Shown in pieces: positions 12,461 through 26,301 of a DNA stretch of 64,000 nucleotides. This stretch comes from Lucifuga dentata (lineage: Eukaryota; Chordata; Actinopteri; Ophidiiformes; Bythitidae): contig VXCM01000748.1 in NCBI GenBank assembly GCA_014773175.1, positions 1 through 64,000 of the forward strand, given 5' to 3'. The number at the start of each line of letters is the position of its first letter. Within the stretch, counting starts at the first letter, position 1. Both the position numbers and the translations under genes were made by a program. The notes under the pieces are model-generated. The model saw nothing but the letters and a program-made list of their open reading frames with translations, was not told the DNA's origin and made no database searches.

Positions 12461-15400
12461 ATACTCTATAACCGCAAATTTTACCATTATTTGATTCAAA
12501 TTTTGATCTATAAATCCATGAGATGACTCAAAACACACCATCCACCAGTTACAGAAGTGGTAAAGTTACCAAAGTTATTACCATCACATTAGTGACGATT
12601 AGTGTTGATGCACTAACTGCATCGACACTGAAAGACCTGGTGCAGAGGACCACATTTCTGGCAGCAAAAAAAAAAAAAAAAAAAAAAATTGCAGTAGCAC
12701 ACCTTGTGGCATGTGGCAAACTATTCTATTTAGCTTCAAGGTTATAGTGAGGGTGAGTGATCATGAGAGTGTTTGTTTTCAGGAGTCCTAGGGGACGTGT
12801 TGCATCTATCTGTGAAAAGGGAGACAGGCTTCAAATTGCCTCACCACTGTGGATGACACAGTGTAACACTACCATTCCTTCCAGCTACAGTCAAAGTTTG
12901 TGTGTGTGTGTGTGTATGTATGTGTGGGCAGGTGGATGCAGGTGTGTAATGTCACAAGGTTAAATATTTTGGTCTTGACTCCTTGTATCCCTGACAGTAA
13001 AAGGCCTGTGTTGTTGGTGCATTTGACAGTCTCTCCTGACCAACCATCCAAGTTACGAAAGCAGCGAACAAGGCACAGGGGATGCAAAACATGTGGAAAC
13101 CAAAACACATAAAATATATAAAATACTAGATAAATACTGCACCACAAAGCATGACACTTAACCTTGAAGATTTCATTTGCAAAATGAGATAACTGAATTT
13201 TCATTCTTTTTTTTTTTTATCCTGTTTTTTATTGTACATTCCAGGTAATAACAATCAAACTTAAAATAAAATATTGTAAAAGTCTGAGTGGTATTACCTG
13301 GAATACATAATAAATAAAAAAAAAAAAAAACATGATTTTTTTTTCAAATATTTTTTTGTAAACTCTTCAAATGTTCCTTAGAGATCAATGCACTATGAAA
13401 GTATGATTAAATGCTCAGAGGCTAAATGTATTTTGACAGTATCGAACTTTGTACACCATACAACTGAAACATAAAACATCGTTGCCGTTTCATAACATTT
13501 CTGCAACTTTACTATTCAAGATCTTGATGCTGTGCAGAGATGGATTCAGTCAAAGTGAAGCCATGTTGTGGTTTCAAGTCTCCAGCTCAAGATTGGGATA
13601 ATCTGTGCGTCACAAAGGGTGACAGTATTCCTTACTTACTCTCTGTTCAAATGAATGTGTCTGTGTGTGTACATCTACCAGCTGCAGGGTGACTTAACAG
13701 CTAACGTAATGTGGACAGTAAATGCTAGCTGTGAGTGGCACAGCCTTTGTCACGGTCGTTTAGTTAGGTGCTGCCTATACACTCATGGCGTGGCATTTGC
13801 ACACTGTGTGCACCTTCACATCCACTAGTTTTATGTGTGAGATGTTTTGATAAATAATTGAATAAGAGCAGGACTCAGACTGCCGGGTTATTACTGATGC
13901 AGTAGAACCATAATATCTGCCTGCAGTGGCTTTTGAGAAATAGTAGATTCTTTAAAATTCAAAGCTTAATAATGAGGAAAAATGTATTTTTCAGCACACA
14001 GAAACCTAAATCTTTTTATACACAAATGACAATCTTTCCTGGTAATGTGGTTCCACAACCCTGTGTGGAATTCTCACTGTCCAGATGTTATGGTTTAGGT
14101 GCCACATGTGCATAAAAATACAGCATCTGGTCTACTACTGTTTATCAGTATTAGCATACATTTGAAATAGTTTTAAAGGTTTCACTTTTTTGATCATGGA
14201 TCCCAATTTCCAATGTCTAACACTCAATAATGAGTAGAAATACAAGTTTTGTATAGCTTATAGGCACGAAGCTAAGTAAACAAGCTAAAGCCATCTGGCT
14301 TTGATGTTGCATCTGAACTTTTCAAGTACCACCTTAGACCATGTGTGACAGGCTAGTTTTACCCCACTGATAATGTTAATAGTCACCAAGAGGAAATGAA
14401 GGTTCAGACATTTGGCGTGTGTGCTTGGCGAGGAGCCAAAGGTCGAAGCTCTGTTGGACTATGATTGAACACAGAATCCTCATTAGACATAACGATACCG
14501 TAGAACCGGATCTTTTCTGGTTGGTGAGTAGAGTCATTCAGAAAATCCTTGCCCCTCTCCTGCTTCTCACCTCATGTTTGAAGAGAACCTGGTGCTAAAC
14601 CACTTGGATGACTTAATTCCATTTGATCTATAAATCTATATATTATTATATTGATTATATTATATTTATCTATAAATTTATTATCCATGTTTGGTTTACT
14701 TATCAGTTTAAAAATGTCCTTGCAGTGACTCTGTTGGCATTCTGAACAACTAATTCAGGTGGAGTCATGTATAAAGAGGTGAAATTATAATTCCAGTTTT
14801 CTGGTTTGTGAGTGAGTGGTGTTGACAGCCACAAGTCAAATAATATGCAGTGTCTGGTTCATATGGTGCTGGGGGGTCACGGCTGTGACAGACACACACT
14901 CGGGGTCAGTGTTGGTCTGAATGGACACAATCAGCGGCAGGAGCCAGAAGGCGGACATCCCATGGTGTTAATCTGCAAAGGGCTCAGATTTGCTTACGAC
15001 TCTACATCAAGCCCGCTGTCTGTGCAGTGAAACAAAACACGAACACTTCAGCGAAGACAACTGATCAGAAAGTAATGTGAAATATGAAATTAATGGCACA
15101 ATCAATTTAACTTGGCATCTGTGGGAAGGGATTTTTCTAGCAGCAAAACATAAATTAAACCTGACGGGACACAGGATTGCATATTCTGTCCTTGTCTCTG
15201 CACAATGCATCAACAACTTGACATTATTTTCTAACAAGCATTAATTTTCCTCTCCATGACAGTGTTTGTTTACCACAATGATGATTCCCACTTGCTTGTC
15301 CAGCAACATGTTATACCCAATACAAGAATATTTCTCCCTCACCCTGCTGCTTTCACTTGGATCAGCCAGAGGGATTTGAAAAACCAACATCTGTTTTGAA

Positions 15401-16359
15401 CACCAGTTTTCTCTGTATTTACAAGGAAATAATTAAACCCAACTTGTGAAGGGAAGAGGGTACTTCAATTAAACCATGAAAGCTCTGTCCCTGTCCAAAA
15501 GTCTTTCTGCATACACATGACCACCCACAGACACAATCACCAAGAACCACCCCAGAAATTCTAGCAAAGGTTATAGAAATTCTCTTTGTAGTCACAATGC
15601 AAAACATCCCTGAGCACTGAATATCACCCTGCCTTATTTCTGCAGAATCCTCAGCACCTCTTCTTTTAATCACCAAATGCCTTTTAGTCATGTTAGGAAT
15701 CCTTTCTATCTACCCCAAAGTTTTTTCTTCCTATGCACAATGTAAATGTCTGAACGAATATCAAGTTTTAATTATCTCTGATTATAAAATGCACACAGAA
15801 CAAACAAGCCAAATTTTTATCAACTATTTATTCTCATTTCCATTTAATTTCAGTCCAATTTCATGGCTTAATATCCCGAGAAAACTGTTATTATTCAGAA
15901 GTTGAATGAAATATAGGAAATGCCATAAAAATACTGACAGGAACAAACAGCTGTTTGTGCACTGGACACATGAGACACAATTAATCACCAAGGGACACAA
16001 ACTCATTAACTGCTGTGTGCAGATTAATTGCCCCTCGTGAGCAACATTCAGCTTAACATGCAAATTTGTGTCAGAGGATCCATTCAGCAAAGCAGCCCAG
16101 GCAGGGACTTATTGTAAAATGACACATGCAGAGAGATAACAAGACGCTTGTCAGGGGCCTACTGTAAAACAGTTGTTTCTATTTTGAGCCTTTATACCAA
16201 CAGTGTAAAATGAGAGATGTTCCACTTGGATTTGATAACTACAGAGGGCTGAGCTGCAAAAAAGGCAAGAAGGTTCTTTCATATGATGCAATAGACAGTT
16301 AATCATTTGATTTGCTCTGTCCTTGGCTTTGTGGTGCACTAAACTAACTGCTAAAAATG

Positions 16360-16392
16360 AGGAGAGGAGAGGAGAGGAGAGGAGAGGAGAGA
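16360..16392. repeat. (GGAGA)n pentanucleotide microsatellite
   Basis: More than six tandem copies of GGAGA on the + strand. A related purine-rich tract lies at 17178-17211. Confidence 0.9.
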
Positions 16393-18929
16393 GGTCATTA
16401 TTGAGTGCAGTGACCTGATAGTAGGAAAGGTCATTGACTCAGCAGGACAATGTCACTGGAGACAGATTTTAATCACCTGCAGCCACCTTATCAGCTCCTG
16501 TGTGAGATGGACTAAAGATGGCATTAGCCAGGTCATAAAATCTCTCTGATGAAGACATATAAACCACCCTTCCTGCAGATGAAATCACACAATTTTGCTC
16601 TCCATTTGAGTCCTCTTTATCCACATTTTTGAGAGGGTGATGATCAGACAATAGCTGAACAGATGGAGCAGTACGACACTTCACCATTGGTAAGGAGGAA
16701 CTGTACACACAGCTAAGTTTAGAGTGCCATTTTGCCTGAACTGAAGCTGCATGGAAGGTTTGTTTCTATGGTGAATATAGACAAATGGAAATGTCACATC
16801 CAAGCTGTTTTGTTTATTTGTTCTAAGTCAGATTATGTATTGTAAGATCTAAGTGTCATTTTCTTTCAAATCTACTAATCATACAAGTGGGAACGCAGAA
16901 GGTAAACTAGTGATGACAGACTAATGTGCTCTTTCACAAAGTGAGCTTTATATCTCAGCATATATAATAGAATAGGATATTCAGTAATCCATACTGACGT
17001 GGTTACAGTACTACATCATTCAATATCACAAAGCATGCTGGGTGACATACAAGGTCAGTGAATCTACTATGTTGCAATTACTTTGTTGTGTATACTAGCT
17101 GACCCTACACCCACCACATAAGAGTGGAAGCAGAGAGCCTGGCAGAGCAAAGTTCTTATAACATTTGGTGCTCTTGTAGAGGGGAGGGGAGGGGAGAGGA
17201 GGGGAGGGAAGGACTTTTATCCATGTTCATTAAAGCCAATTAGGCCAATACTTTGTGACATTTCTGCTCTTTCTCTTTACATGATACAACTAATGTACTC
17301 CAGCATTGACAGTCAGACGCTCTAACTCTTAAGGTCACACACAAGGCTTTAACACTTGTGTATTTCCACCGCATTGGTCACCTCTGAAACACCAATACAA
17401 GATTAAAAACTCTTTTTAATAAACACTGCTTTAGAAGTCCTCTTGTTGGCTCTAATTCTATTGCAAACTGAACAATTCACAAATTGAAAAGCTTTCAAAA
17501 TGTAACTTGAATATCAGCTCAATTTATTCATTGTGACTATTTACACGTACTAGTGCAGAAGCAACAGTTTTTGCAGAATTCCACAGGGCCTCGATGGGAA
17601 ATGACTTAATATTCAGTGAATGTCATATTGATTAGTGATACTGCATAGCATCCCATCACAGTGTTTCCCTACAATAGTCCTGACTAAGCCAGTTTTACTG
17701 TAAAAATTCCCACAATCCTGGATCAGAGCCAGCTGAGTTTCCATCAAACTCCCTGGTATCATCCCAGCAGCAGATATGAGATTGACACCTCTGCTGCTAA
17801 CAGGGCTGTTTTAACCGACATCCACGGCTACTCCTGCTATGCATCACAGTTTGTACACTTCAGCTGGTATACGCTTTTGCTGCTTCTTCAGCTGCTTTTT
17901 GTAAGGGTACACAATCATTTACATATTTTACACCTTATGCGTGTTTTCTGTAAAAGGTATTAACAATCAAGCTTATATTTTGATCAGCAAGACGTTTAGC
18001 TGTCAGGCTGTCCTATAAGCTCTATGTGTCTTTGCAGGCAGAGGCTCTGTGTGGCCATACTGACATCCTTCAGTGTGTTGTCCACAGATTTGTGGTCCCA
18101 TTGAGCTGGGGATGAATTATTAATCAGTCTTCCACTAACAAAATAGGCTTTTAATTGTAGGGAGTCCTGTTCTACAACAACTGAAGGCCAGTGCTCCATC
18201 AAAGCTGATTGATCTACTCCTTGATGCAGCCTCGTTTTCAGCATCAGAAGAGAAGAATAGCTGACTGGAGCCAGCAAAAGGACAGGATCTCACTGTGTGA
18301 AGTGCTGCCAAAAATATATTTTTAAAAGCTAATATTAATATTTTACAGATTCAAAAGACAGAATATTATTTAATTGCCCCTGCAGTGTTGGATCTTCAAA
18401 GTGAAGCTATGAGGGGATTATGGTCTTAAATTTGAGATCCAGATTTTATACTCATCAAAAGTCAGTGCCAAACAATTTAAGATGTCTGTGATTGACAATA
18501 GAAATGAGCTTTGTTGTTTTCTAAGTATATGTGCTTTCTTTTCAAAACTCTGGATTTGCTATGTTTCCTATAGACATTGTGAAAGTGCAGCCTGGCATAT
18601 AGCTTTGATAACTTTCAAACACTGATCTTACACAACACGATTCTTTTGGAGCTGAATGTATATCTCAGAACCTGAAAAACTGAATTTGATCTTTTATATT
18701 TGAATATATTCCACTTGCCATTGCTTCGTTTAACTGGTTGGCTTTGGCATTCCGGAGCCAGCTTCACTTCAAGCAAACCACAGACAAATCTATGAAAAAA
18801 ACAGGCTGTGTTGACATGACATTTTCAAGTCACGTATCCACATCCGTTAACTATACCCACACTCAGGATTTCACAGGTGAAAAGCAACCAATTCACTGAG
18901 GAAAACCGTCTGTTTCAACTCAAGAGCAC

Positions 18930-19520
18930 AGGCGATGCAACAATGCAGCCTGATGAGCTTCAATCGAGCCTTCAGTTTCTGACTGAAACCCGCAACGCCC
19001 GATGTAAACCCCGAACCTGTCAACAAGCTTACCTTTTTCATTTTATTCTCACCAGCTGCAGATGGGTGTCGATCACACAGGAATAGTTATCCGGTGTCTT
19101 ACATGTCCGCTGTAATATCTCTGACACCCGGCGGTTTATCTGTCGGCAAGGTAAACAAGACGATCCTGAAACGTTTCTAGAAATATAATTGCCTTTTAAT
19201 CCCTTAGATGTAGGGATCTCACTGCGGTCATTGTCTGTTGTCCTCACAGAGTACAGCTTCTTCTGGCTGCAGCTCACCGGTTTACAGAGGGATCCATCAC
19301 GGCAGGGAAAACGCAGTTTGGAGGCTGCCGGTGATGCTGCTGCAGCGTTTGGTCCATAGAGACGCGGGGATGAGAGGGGTGGGNGGGGGGCATCCGACGG
19401 CCCACGACGAAACACTCAGCTCAGCGTCGGAGGACCGAAAATGAACTCATCGGACCCGAAATCACGGTCTCATGAGCAAGCGGTGGCTGATGAATCATGA
19501 TGCACAGAGTCAACGTGAGT
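18930..19520. promoter_or_regulatory. CpG-rich island, orphan promoter or first exon
   Basis: CpG dinucleotides are clearly denser here than in the flanking 20 kb, especially 19090-19170 and 19270-19480. Both strands offer exon-like ends. On the minus strand, an ATG at 19357-19355 opens 26 codons that run to a gtgagc donor just after 19278. On the plus strand, a 19-codon frame at 19441-19500 precedes a gtgagt donor at 19515. No downstream coding exon is recognisable in the window on either side, so this may be the 5' end of a gene whose body lies beyond the left edge or a non-coding first exon. A single N at 19384 sits in a G run. Confidence 0.4.
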
Positions 19521-22500
19521 GTGTTTTATTCTGTGTCGTGTTTCTCCATGATGAATCCAGGAAAGAGAGAAAATGAATATTTAAAGTGACTTCGAAGGGA
19601 AACATCTTTCACATTACATTGTGCTATTACGCCGATTTTGGACTGTGAAGTCAATATAAACTGACTGAAAATCAGAGCATCACAAAGACATGAATCGATG
19701 GTGCCTGCAGGGGACACTTTTTGGACTCTTTTTTGTTCAGAATTAATGACTAACTCCATCGATTCACTGAGATCTTGTTTTGATATTCCATCCAGATATG
19801 AGATATGAGCTCTCCAGCTGTAAGACAATCTCCTCTTATCCAGGTAAAATCAACATGGGTACTGTCATGGTGTCCTATAGGAGTTCCAATCACTCTCTAT
19901 GGAGCAGCTTTAGATGATATAATCAGTCTGTCTCCACAATACATAGAACATAGAAATATATATGAATGCTGTTTAAATAACATTTTCCTGGGAATCTGTG
20001 TCTGATTGTCAATTGTACATTACACAATTGTACATTATAAGCACACACACACATACACACACAGGGGTCTGTGCCACTAGCAACTGCGTGAATATGACTA
20101 ATCCTTAGTTTGAAATCACGCTGACAATAACAGACAATCTGTCCTCTCAAGACTAATGCCCAGTAGAACAAGCATTACGGATGGCTTATTGGATAAGAGG
20201 ATGACTAATAACTTTTCATCTGATCCAAGGGTGCATAAGGGTCTTAAATGTAGCCAATGGTTACATTGTATCATTATTTTATATTTTGTCCCTTTCCAAA
20301 AGGTTGAACTAAGTTCTCTCCTCACATATTGTCTCTCAAAAAGACAGCCAATTAGTTTAGCTTCCTATCTACAGTATATTGGCCTCTGCATATCATGGTA
20401 AAGGATCTACCTGCACAGTGAGATTTCACATTGACTAGCTGTTACACTAAATGCATTTCAGTCTGGATGACTGAGATGTTTGTAGAGGACATCCATTTTG
20501 TTTTTCAAAACCATTCACAGCTTGATGGGATGACGCTGTACGCCACAAGCCTTTGACAGAAGCCATTCAAGAGGATCAGTGGGTTGCGTGTCATGATTGT
20601 GTCACACAATCGATGACTTTGTAGAGGGCAATATATGAGATACAAGATATGACACAAGAATCCACTCAGTTGCTCTTTAGCTTAAGAGTGATTCACTGAT
20701 GATGTGATAATACTGAGGTAAAAGGCACCATAATGATTCTCAATTTTTTTTTTATTTTTTTTTTATTTTTTTTTTTTTTACAGACTTCAGAGATAATATA
20801 TAGGGGAAAATACAATTTTACCTTTATAAGCAGTTTTCTGGTCATGACCTTTCCTTTCCATTCTGCATTGTGCAGTCAAAATATATTCCTCTGCTGAAAT
20901 GTATGAGCCAAACAACAAAAATCCCAAACATGCATATGCCATAAAATGATAGCAAACAGTATTTAAATTCAGGGTGAAAGGAACAATGGATTATTTAATG
21001 TAGTACAGTATTTTTCCATCCAATATTTTCCCTAAAATGCGATAAGCAGTCCACATCTCATTAGGTTAGCATCAGCCACCTATGTAAGTAATCCCATTTT
21101 ACAGTTTGCCTCAATAAAAGTAGTTAAATATTAAAGATCAAACTATTGGCTCATGATTTTGAATACAGGATAAAGAACCTTTGCCATAAGACATTTTCCT
21201 TTTCTGCACTGTAGCTTTCCACTAAAGAACACTTAATTCTTTTAATATTTAATCCATCAGCATGAGCAACATCTCAATGCAAACATCTCAAATGACTGTA
21301 TATTTTTTTTCCTTGGCCTGTAACATTAAATATGTAACAAAAAAGTGGTTTGTACTTGGTTCTGTTCTGCATTGTAACCAATACAGAATCGTAACACATT
21401 TTTGGCAGACGGGGAAAATAGAGGAATATTTTTTGTGTTCTGTCTGTTCTTGGTCCAGTGAGAAAACTATGAAATCATTTTGGAGGAGAGAGGAAGGTGT
21501 TTTGCCATTAACTGCCAGCTCTGATGTGTGTTTGATTAAATCAGTCCGTTTTGCCACTGACAGTCTGTTTTATGTAACAACTTCAGAACCAATTCCAGAT
21601 CTAAGAAACTGTGTCTCAGATTATGCTGAACACATTCCTCACAGATGTATGTGTGTGTGTTGCTTTTACTGTCCATATTTTTAATTTTTACAACAGCTCA
21701 AACTAGCCATTTTGAATCAGCTATTTTTAGATTCATTCCCTGGTTTATGTTTTTCTGTATGAGGTAATACAGGAGGAGAGAAACAGGAGACAGAGGACAT
21801 GAGTCACAAAAACACTATGTGCTGTATGAACCAACGTTGTATCATGATCTGAACTTCAGCCCACATCAGAGTCTGTTACTAACTGTTAATCAGTTACATT
21901 TTTTTTCTTGTTTTATGCACAAAAATAAACTAGGAGGAACTGACTTGACCATAAAGAAAAACAACTATACAATCCAACAAACTGATTAAGCTGAAATATC
22001 TTTCACCCCATATCCAATCTAACCTCTCTGATAGCATGTTTCCTAAAATATCCAGAGTCCAGAGATTGTGTCCAATGGCATGCATAAGTGGGTTCTTCCT
22101 GTGGAGGATTGGCATTAAAATGCAGACTGCTCCTCATGCTCGTGCCCTCAAGATATCACGCCAATTATTTGTCTCTGTGGGAGCTACCTATTTGTGGAAG
22201 ATTGTTTTAAAATTAGAGTAGGGAGTCACAGCTGCTCTATACCCTATCTGGTTCCTGAGTGGACAGTTTACATAGACACGTATTACCCCTCGCTGCAACC
22301 CTGCAGGGCCATCTATCTGTGGCTGTGGTAAGGTAGTGATGCTTTCTTTTAGTTCAGTTCTCACCCCTGCAGAGAAAATTTAATCCTGCCGTGCTTCTCT
22401 GTAACTCCACTTTAGTGAATTCAATCTCACTGCACAATTTGGCCACAGCTCTGTCCAGCATTAACTCCAACCATTTGGCTGTCATTATCAAATACACATG

Positions 22501-23220
22501 CACACTCATCTAAATGCACAAACACACACATATTTATCTTATATTTCAGATATAAAATGTACTAGCATCACATGGCAGCAAAGATGTATTCATACTGGAG
22601 TTGAATTTGGCAAAGACCACCACTCTACGTTAAGCTAAACCGCAAAAGTGATTCCAGATATACATCCAGATGAAAGCAAATTACAGTATAAGATTGTGAA
22701 CATTAGACAGATCGGTAAAGACACTTTGCAATGGATAGAGGCAGTGGGACGTCAGGGGCAGATGACAAGAGGATGGCAGGTGGGCGAGAGGCATTTCATC
22801 ATACAATCCATGCATGGTAATCAATGACCACTCACTAGAGAGGGAAGCGGGACAGGAGAGAGACTGAGAGTGCCAGTGGGCATGTCAGATAAAAGCCTGA
22901 AGGAGAAACACTCCTGGGACTGGGGAACTGCACTAGTGGGGGTAATACAGAAAAATGAGGGAAACACATGAAACAGTAAAAACTGTAAGAGATAAAACAT
23001 AGTTTATGCAAGCAGATGATTATGTAAGCAATTGCTTGACAGTGAGAGACACTTAAAACAAGAGGGAGACTGTGTTGATTGGAAAAGCTGACTAGCCCTA
23101 CCTCTTCTCCTCTGTACAATCTACCTTCAGCAATTGCTTTTTAGATCAAAGAGACACACATTTACACCTAATTAAACATCTTTTGTTACGTGAAAAACAC
23201 TTTCAGTCTTTCAATACATT

Positions 23221-23303
23221 TGTTTGTAATTTATGTATCTGCCATTGCAGTGTTCTTTCACTGAGCTCTAATAAAACACACTCCTCCAGTTCCCAGATCT
23301 CAC
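23221..23303. repeat. Dispersed repeat, family B, copy 1
   Basis: About 83 bases match 25303-25384 in the same orientation. Shared blocks are tgtttgtaat, gtatctgcca, tgcagt, ttcactg, gctctaataaaacacact and ccagttcc. Identity is high enough to show common descent. The family is unknown. Because each copy contains AATAAA, it may be the 3' end of a retroposon. Confidence 0.7.
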
Positions 23304-25302
23304 TTTGCATACAAGAGTGTATGTCTGTACACTTGTAATAAATGCTTTACCTGTGCCTACAGATTTCTGGTCTCTGGTTGGGGTAAATTTGGTCAGCTAT
23401 GGTTCTATTTTAAAAACATTACCAGTCTTATGATCCTGGCACCATTCAGGCAGCGCTACAGATGGCTTTGCAAAGCAAGCTCCAACATCTACTGCCTGGA
23501 TTCATGTTTAGAAAAACAGGAAGCGCAGAGATAAAATGCTTTCAGAGTCGCTGAGCTCAATATCTCCCAGTGTGGAGGCAATCTTTTCAAAACAGAAAGA
23601 TTCTCCATGCATGAAATGGAACCAGACATGATTCATGAGTCATGTATGTAAACAATAGCATGCACACCGTGCAGTATTGCTCATCAGTTCAGATGCTTTT
23701 GCACTGGATTTGTAAAAGATTAACCAACTCCTCATGTCACAGAAACAAACAGTAGCAAGCTATTCTGGCCATTGACTAATAGTATTCTGGGCACGCTGAT
23801 GTACACTAGATTAATGAACATGTGCTGAGTGAGTTCAGGCAGAGCACATTGTCAAAAACACAATGAGCACATGGTTATAGGGCTGCACTGCTCTATCCAT
23901 CTTTTCTCTTTCCATGGTCTGCATTGTAGTCTACTATAATAACATGATAGCTATGATTCTCAGCACTATTTCACTTGCAATCTAGTGTTGTGATTCCATT
24001 ATTCTCATCCAAAATGAACACTTGTAGACAATTAAGGTCTTCAATTATCCCATCAATCATGTGACAAAACAACAGTCTGACAGAAAACAAAGCAATCCAT
24101 CATCAGGCGGAAGGTCATCAATCATATTTGCTGAACAAACAACCCAAATAATAAAGCTGAAGTTGTTGTTTTTAGGTCAATAGGTGAATTACTTTAGTCT
24201 TCCTTCTGGCCAGCTTGTCACTATTTCACTTTAAATCTGTTTTAAAACACTTTTTACAGCAATATCCAATGCAAATCTCCTCAGAATACACTATGTCACA
24301 TTTTCAGTGATCATCAGGATTAGGCCCTGGAGTTACAGACAATCAGAAAGGTATTGATTTATATTTAAAATACTTCACAGTTACACATCCAGATTTTTGC
24401 ATTATACATTAACAATAATAGCAGCACTGAACATGTGCACTTAAGGCTAACTTTAGGTCCACAGTGAGCAACTCTGATCTCTTGCTTCTCTGTCTCTCTC
24501 TGGTTGCAGCAAAAGAAAAGGAATAACATTTCTGACCGACTGTCTCCTCCTGCGTGTTTTCATCTTGAGAAATTCATGGAAACACAAACTTCAGAGGTCT
24601 CCATGGCCTGAGTTGGAGTCTTCACCATTTATTCTCTAGTTTTCTTCTCAGTCTGTCATGTGGAGTTATGCTTCTGCCTGCACTGGCCAGTGATCAAGTG
24701 CTACTTCAGTTTGCTGGTCAGGTGTGTTAGTTTTACAAGTGAAACATTTCAAATTATAAAAATTAATTGATGTAATTATCAGTACATCTGCTGACACAGC
24801 TGATCTGTCCTATACAAGCACAGAGTACTCAGGATTGCCAGTTGCTCTTTGAAATGATGAAATCTAAATGAAAGAGGACTGCTGATTCATTGAAAAGAAT
24901 ATTACTGAGAGTAATTATTGTTACTCTCACAATTATATTAAGCGGGTTTTTTTTTCATTTTATTTACATCTTTTAAATATTCAAGTGTCAACTACAATGT
25001 TCTATTAAGAACAGTGGTACTACAAAGTCAGGACATCTGGTCAACATATTCAATTCATGAATTAAAAAAAAAAAAAAAAAAAAGGTGCTAAAAATAAAAT
25101 AGAAGGACCGCAGCCTGTCCAACATAACATGGACCATTCATATGGCTATTGTGCCATCTGTTGGACTTAAAGTTAACTGCACAAATGTGATCAGGTGGGA
25201 ATGAAGACTTCAGGTGAGAATACTCAACCTTTTTTGTTTTCAAACCTGCATTAAAGCGATTTTTTTAACTGAAACAAATGTGTAATGTAAAAGGGTTGTT
25301 GT

Positions 25303-25384
25303 TGTTTGTAATGTATCTGCCACTGCAGTATACCTTCACTGTGCTCTAATAAAACACACTCTTCTTCCAGTTCCTAGAGCTCAC
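25303..25384. repeat. Dispersed repeat, family B, copy 2
   Basis: Partner of 23221-23303, lying about 0.7 kb upstream of the pcbp2 GC boxes. It has a small indel next to ccagttcc relative to copy 1. Confidence 0.7.
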
Positions 25385-26084
25385 CAACCATTAGCAGCTT
25401 TTACTTCTTTTAGCTCAACGTTTTGGTTGAAGTGGAGGCTAAAGAAAGCTAAGAGCTGGTGAAGAAATTCTAGTATCCAGCAAATAAAAGACCCAAGTGA
25501 TGGAGACCAAAACAGAACTACAGGTAACGTGAATATACTTACATGGGTAGACAGAAACGTGTCCGTACTGCTCTGCAGGCGTAACTGCATGCTTGCTTGC
25601 GTAGTCTGGGCTGTTTCTGACTTTGTTTTAGTCTTTTTACCCCCTAGTGGTCAAAACTCACATGGCGGTATTTTACAAAATTGATAGATGCTACCGGAGC
25701 ACCATGAGGTCATATGGTAGAAAAGTACTGATGTGTGCTGTTAATGTGTGCATGGACTGCAACAGTGAGTGCACACATTTGGCAAATCGAGTGTACAGAT
25801 TAGAAAGGGGGAAATATGAAATGTGAAATCCATGGGCGCTCTTTAACGAACTGAGCACACAAATTATTAAACAATGTCATGTTAGGTGTTTACATTTTTC
25901 AAGCTGAAAATATGAAAATACGCAACTTTTCAGACTAATTATGCCTGTGAATTGAAGATAGAGATTGTTATGTCCCTCTGTACACGTGCGTTTAGTCTCA
26001 TTACGGATTATTCAATTCGTGATTATTTCAGTAAATTGTAGTTTATCGTTATAGGAAAGCATTAATATAAGGAGGACCAGCAGG

Positions 26085-26130
26085 CACAGTGGGCGGGGCT
26101 GACCCGGGCTGGGGGCGGGGCGGTGAGAGG
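26085..26130 (+). promoter_or_regulatory. pcbp2 proximal promoter with GC boxes
   Basis: Two Sp-type GC boxes, gggcgggg at 26091-26098 and ggggcgggg within 26111-26121, lie in a short GC-rich patch just upstream of a pyrimidine-rich stretch at 26190-26275. No TATA box is seen. This fits a housekeeping-type promoter for the gene that begins immediately downstream. Confidence 0.6.
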
Positions 26131-26149
26131 TCAAAGTTGAATACATTTT

Positions 26150-26301
26150 TGTCTTTGTGCTAAGCAGAAGAGTGGAGTCCGACCGAATATCCGTGTCTCT
26201 TCCCTCTTCCCCGGATCCTTTCAAAACTCCCTCCCGAACCTCTCCCCTTCCACCCTTGCCACCCTACCCTCCCCCGGTACACACTTCAAGGGACGGTTCT
26301 G
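26150..26301 (+). other. pcbp2: pcbp2 non-coding exon 1 (predicted)
   Basis: A pyrimidine-rich 5' leader ends at a strong donor, gtaaga, at about 26302. The first coding exon begins after ttgcag at 27126, giving an intron of about 0.8 kb. The transcription start is inferred from the GC boxes and is not precise. Confidence 0.55.

Larger units (their letters stand above)
5870..18929. other. Gene-free spacer with simple repeats
   Basis: No gene is supported on either strand. Open frames are short, lack family motifs and do not link through splice sites into a longer reading frame. Simple repeats include (CT)n near 6187-6205, (AG)n at 8672-8707 and 12409-12456, A runs near 7981-8000 and 12666-12688, (GT)n near 12898-12915, (GGAGA)n at 16360-16392 and a GGGGA-rich tract at 17178-17211. 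Single Ns sit at 6049 and 7722. Regulatory elements of neighbouring genes could lie here but cannot be proved by reading one genome. Confidence 0.6.
19521..26079. other. Intergenic region upstream of pcbp2
   Basis: No coding exon is recognised. It contains a (CA)n tract near 20041-20063, a T-rich tract near 20745-20780, an A run near 25063-25083 and two copies of a second dispersed repeat (family B). Confidence 0.6.

Noticed and set aside
19038..19415. 125-codon minus-strand frame in the CpG island
   Set aside because: It depends on a non-ATG start, crosses an N and a likely donor at 19278, and resembles no protein I know. It is kept only as a promoter or first-exon candidate.
21262..21684. 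140-codon plus-strand frame
   Set aside because: No recognisable domain, the composition is like translated AT-rich spacer, and an antisense frame of similar quality overlaps it.
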